Shown here piece by piece: positions 13,320 through 14,441 of a DNA stretch of 14,441 nucleotides. The DNA is from Actinomycetes bacterium (lineage in GTDB: Bacteria; Actinomycetota; Actinomycetes; Prado026), in NCBI GenBank assembly GCA_025455945.1, contig JALOLN010000034.1, forward strand, positions 1 to 14,441, read 5' to 3'. The notes beneath the pieces were generated by a model. That model saw only the letters and a list, made by a program, of their open reading frames with translations. It was not told where the DNA came from and made no database searches. Within the stretch, counting starts at the first letter, position 1, and each line of letters starts with the position of its first letter. Both the position numbers and the translations under genes were made by a program.

Positions 13320-14441
13320 GCCGCCGACCCGACCCGGCGCTGCCGCCCGAGGGGCTGCGCGAGCTGCTCGGCGTCCCCTTCACCCCCGACCAGCTGGCGG
13401 CGGCCACCGCACCGCTGGAGCCGGGGCTGGTGGTCGCCGGTGCCGGGTCGGGCAAGACCAGCGTGATGGCGGCCCGCGTGGTGTGGCTCGTCGTCACCGG
13501 GCAAGTCCTCCCCGAGCAGGTGCTGGGTCTCACCTTCACCAACAAGGCGGCCGCCGAGCTCGCCAGCCGGGTCCGGTCGGCGCTGCGGCACGCCGGGGTG
13601 GGCAGCCACGCCGGCGCCGACCAGCCGGACGCGGACGACGGGGAGCCCACGGTCGCGACCTACCACGCGTTCGCCGGGCGGCTGCTGCGCGAGCACGGGC
13701 TGCGCATCGGGGTGGAGCCGGGGGCCCGCCTGCTCGCCGACGCCACCCGGTTCCAGGTCGCCGAGCGCGTGGTGCGCCGGGCCCGCGGGCCGTTCCCCGA
13801 CCTGGACAAGGGGGTCCGCGCCCTCGTCGGCGACGTCGTCGCCCTCGACGCCGAGCTGTCCGAACACCTCGTCGACGTCGACGAGCTGCGCGCCGCGGAC
13901 GCCGCGGTCGCCGCCGCGGTCGCCGCGGTGCCCAAGCCGGTGCAGCGGGTGCTCAAGGCGGCGCTCACCGCGCGCCGGCGCGACCAGCTCGCCGACCTCG
14001 TCGCCGAGCTGCGGGTCGCCAAGGCCGCCCTGGGGGTGCTCGACTTCGGCGACCAGCTGGCGTTCGCCGCCCGGCTGGCGGCCACCTACCCCGCGGTCGG
14101 CGAGATCGAGCGCCAGCGGTACCGGGTCGTGCTGCTCGATGAGTACCAGGACACCTCGGTCGCCCAGCGCGAGCTGCTGCTGCGGCTCTTCGGCGGTGGC
14201 CACCCGGTCACCGCGGTGGGGGACCCGTTCCAGGCCATCTACGGCTGGCGCGGTGCCTCGGTGGCCAACATCGGACGGTTCGCCGACGACTTCCGGGGCC
14301 GCGACGGGGAGCCCGCACGGCGGTACGGCCTGCGGCAGAACAACCGCAGCGGCGGCCGGCTGCTCACGCTCGCCAACGCCCTCGCCGAGCCGCTGCGCGA
14401 GCACCACCCCGAGGTGGGCCCCCTGGTCCCCCGGCCGGGCG
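13316..14441 (+). CDS. adnB: AdnB subunit of the AdnAB helicase-nuclease, 3' end beyond window
   Basis: The ATG overlaps the adnA stop (ATGA). The frame stays open for 375 codons to the window end, about a third of the expected 1,100 residues. Motor motifs visible: Q motif FTPDQLAAA (22-30), Walker A AGAGSGKT (41-48), Ia LTFTNKAAAEL (72-82), YHAFAGRLL (116-124), II DEYQDT (275-280), III VGDPFQAIYGWRG (301-313) and IV QNNRSGG (341-347). All catalytic residues seen so far are intact, including the motif IV Arg344. This fits AdnB as the active lead motor of the complex. Motifs V and VI and the nuclease domain lie outside the window. A short alanine/valine-rich segment (AAVAAAVAAV, about 195-204), encoded by GCC/GCG/GTC repeats, is probably a helical linker in subdomain 1B. 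Confidence 0.9.
   Translation, partial: MSRRPDPALPPEGLRELLGVPFTPDQLAAATAPLEPGLVVAGAGSGKTSVMAARVVWLVVTGQVLPEQVLGLTFTNKAAAELASRVRSALRHAGVGSHAGADQPDADDGEPTVATYHAFAGRLLREHGLRIGVEPGARLLADATRFQVAERVVRRARGPFPDLDKGVRALVGDVVALDAELSEHLVDVDELRAADAAVAAAVAAVPKPVQRVLKAALTARRRDQLADLVAELRVAKAALGVLDFGDQLAFAARLAATYPAVGEIERQRYRVVLLDEYQDTSVAQRELLLRLFGGGHPVTAVGDPFQAIYGWRGASVANIGRFADDFRGRDGEPARRYGLRQNNRSGGRLLTLANALAEPLREHHPEVGPLVPRPG

Noticed and set aside
13890..13935. GCC/GCG/GTC tandem run that looks like a microsatellite
   Set aside because: It is in frame within adnB and encodes an Ala/Val helix; nothing suggests phase variation.
13259..14407. 382-codon minus-strand frame opposite adnB
   Set aside because: The plus strand has uninterrupted helicase motifs of AdnB here. 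The antisense product has no recognisable features.
1..14441. CRISPR arrays, tRNA/rRNA genes, insertion sequences, phage or toxin-antitoxin genes
   Set aside because: I looked on both strands and saw no spaced direct repeats, no cloverleaf, no transposase-like product and no terminal inverted repeats with target duplication.

Overview
The window is very GC-rich DNA with tightly packed genes. It reads as the chromosome of a high-GC actinobacterium. The G/C-ending codons, GTG starts, an apparently leaderless promoter, an AdnAB helicase-nuclease pair and a MoeZ-type enzyme all fit. A Geodermatophilaceae-like member (Blastococcus, Modestobacter or Geodermatophilus) is my best guess, but that is inference only. 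I see no insertion sequence, phage gene, CRISPR array, tRNA or rRNA; this looks like ordinary chromosomal backbone.

Layout, left: (1) The 3' part of an ECF-type sigma factor gene (2-409), overlapping by 11 nt a single-pass membrane protein of unknown function (399-1079). (2) A plus-strand catabolic operon behind a likely leaderless promoter: a GlnA4-like gamma-glutamyl-amine ligase (1113-2486), an NAD(P)-dependent aldehyde dehydrogenase (2494-3858) and a short-chain dehydrogenase (3865-4632). (3) A convergent class-I glutamine-amidotransferase-like gamma-glutamyl hydrolase of the PuuD type (4797-5489, minus), separated from the operon by 164 nt that hold GGTGCACC repeats and a possible terminator. 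Together these four enzymes could gamma-glutamylate an amine, oxidise an alcohol/aldehyde to the acid and release glutamate. No FAD amine oxidase is present, which suits an amino alcohol such as ethanolamine better than a polyamine. From memory, M. tuberculosis has the same four families together (glnA4, an amidotransferase, aldC, an SDR), but in one direction.

Middle: moeZ (5567-6757, plus) encodes an E1-like adenylyltransferase fused to a rhodanese. It converges, with only 13 nt between stop codons, on a minus-strand pair. That pair is a glyoxalase_6-type VOC protein (6771-7202) and a large membrane protein (7216-9699) made of N-terminal helices, a degenerate kinase-like domain and a C-terminal lysylphosphatidylglycerol-synthase/UPF0104 membrane domain.

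Right: a plus-strand DNA-repair operon starts only 39 nt from the membrane-protein start. It holds an alkyltransferase-like protein with PWWR in place of the methyl-acceptor PCHR motif (9739-10104), adnA (10104-13319) and the 5' third of adnB (13316 to window end). Stop/start overlaps of 1 and 4 nt link the three and imply translational coupling. The ATL could recognise alkylated bases, while AdnAB unwinds and resects double-strand breaks. No gene-free stretch exceeds about 165 nt.
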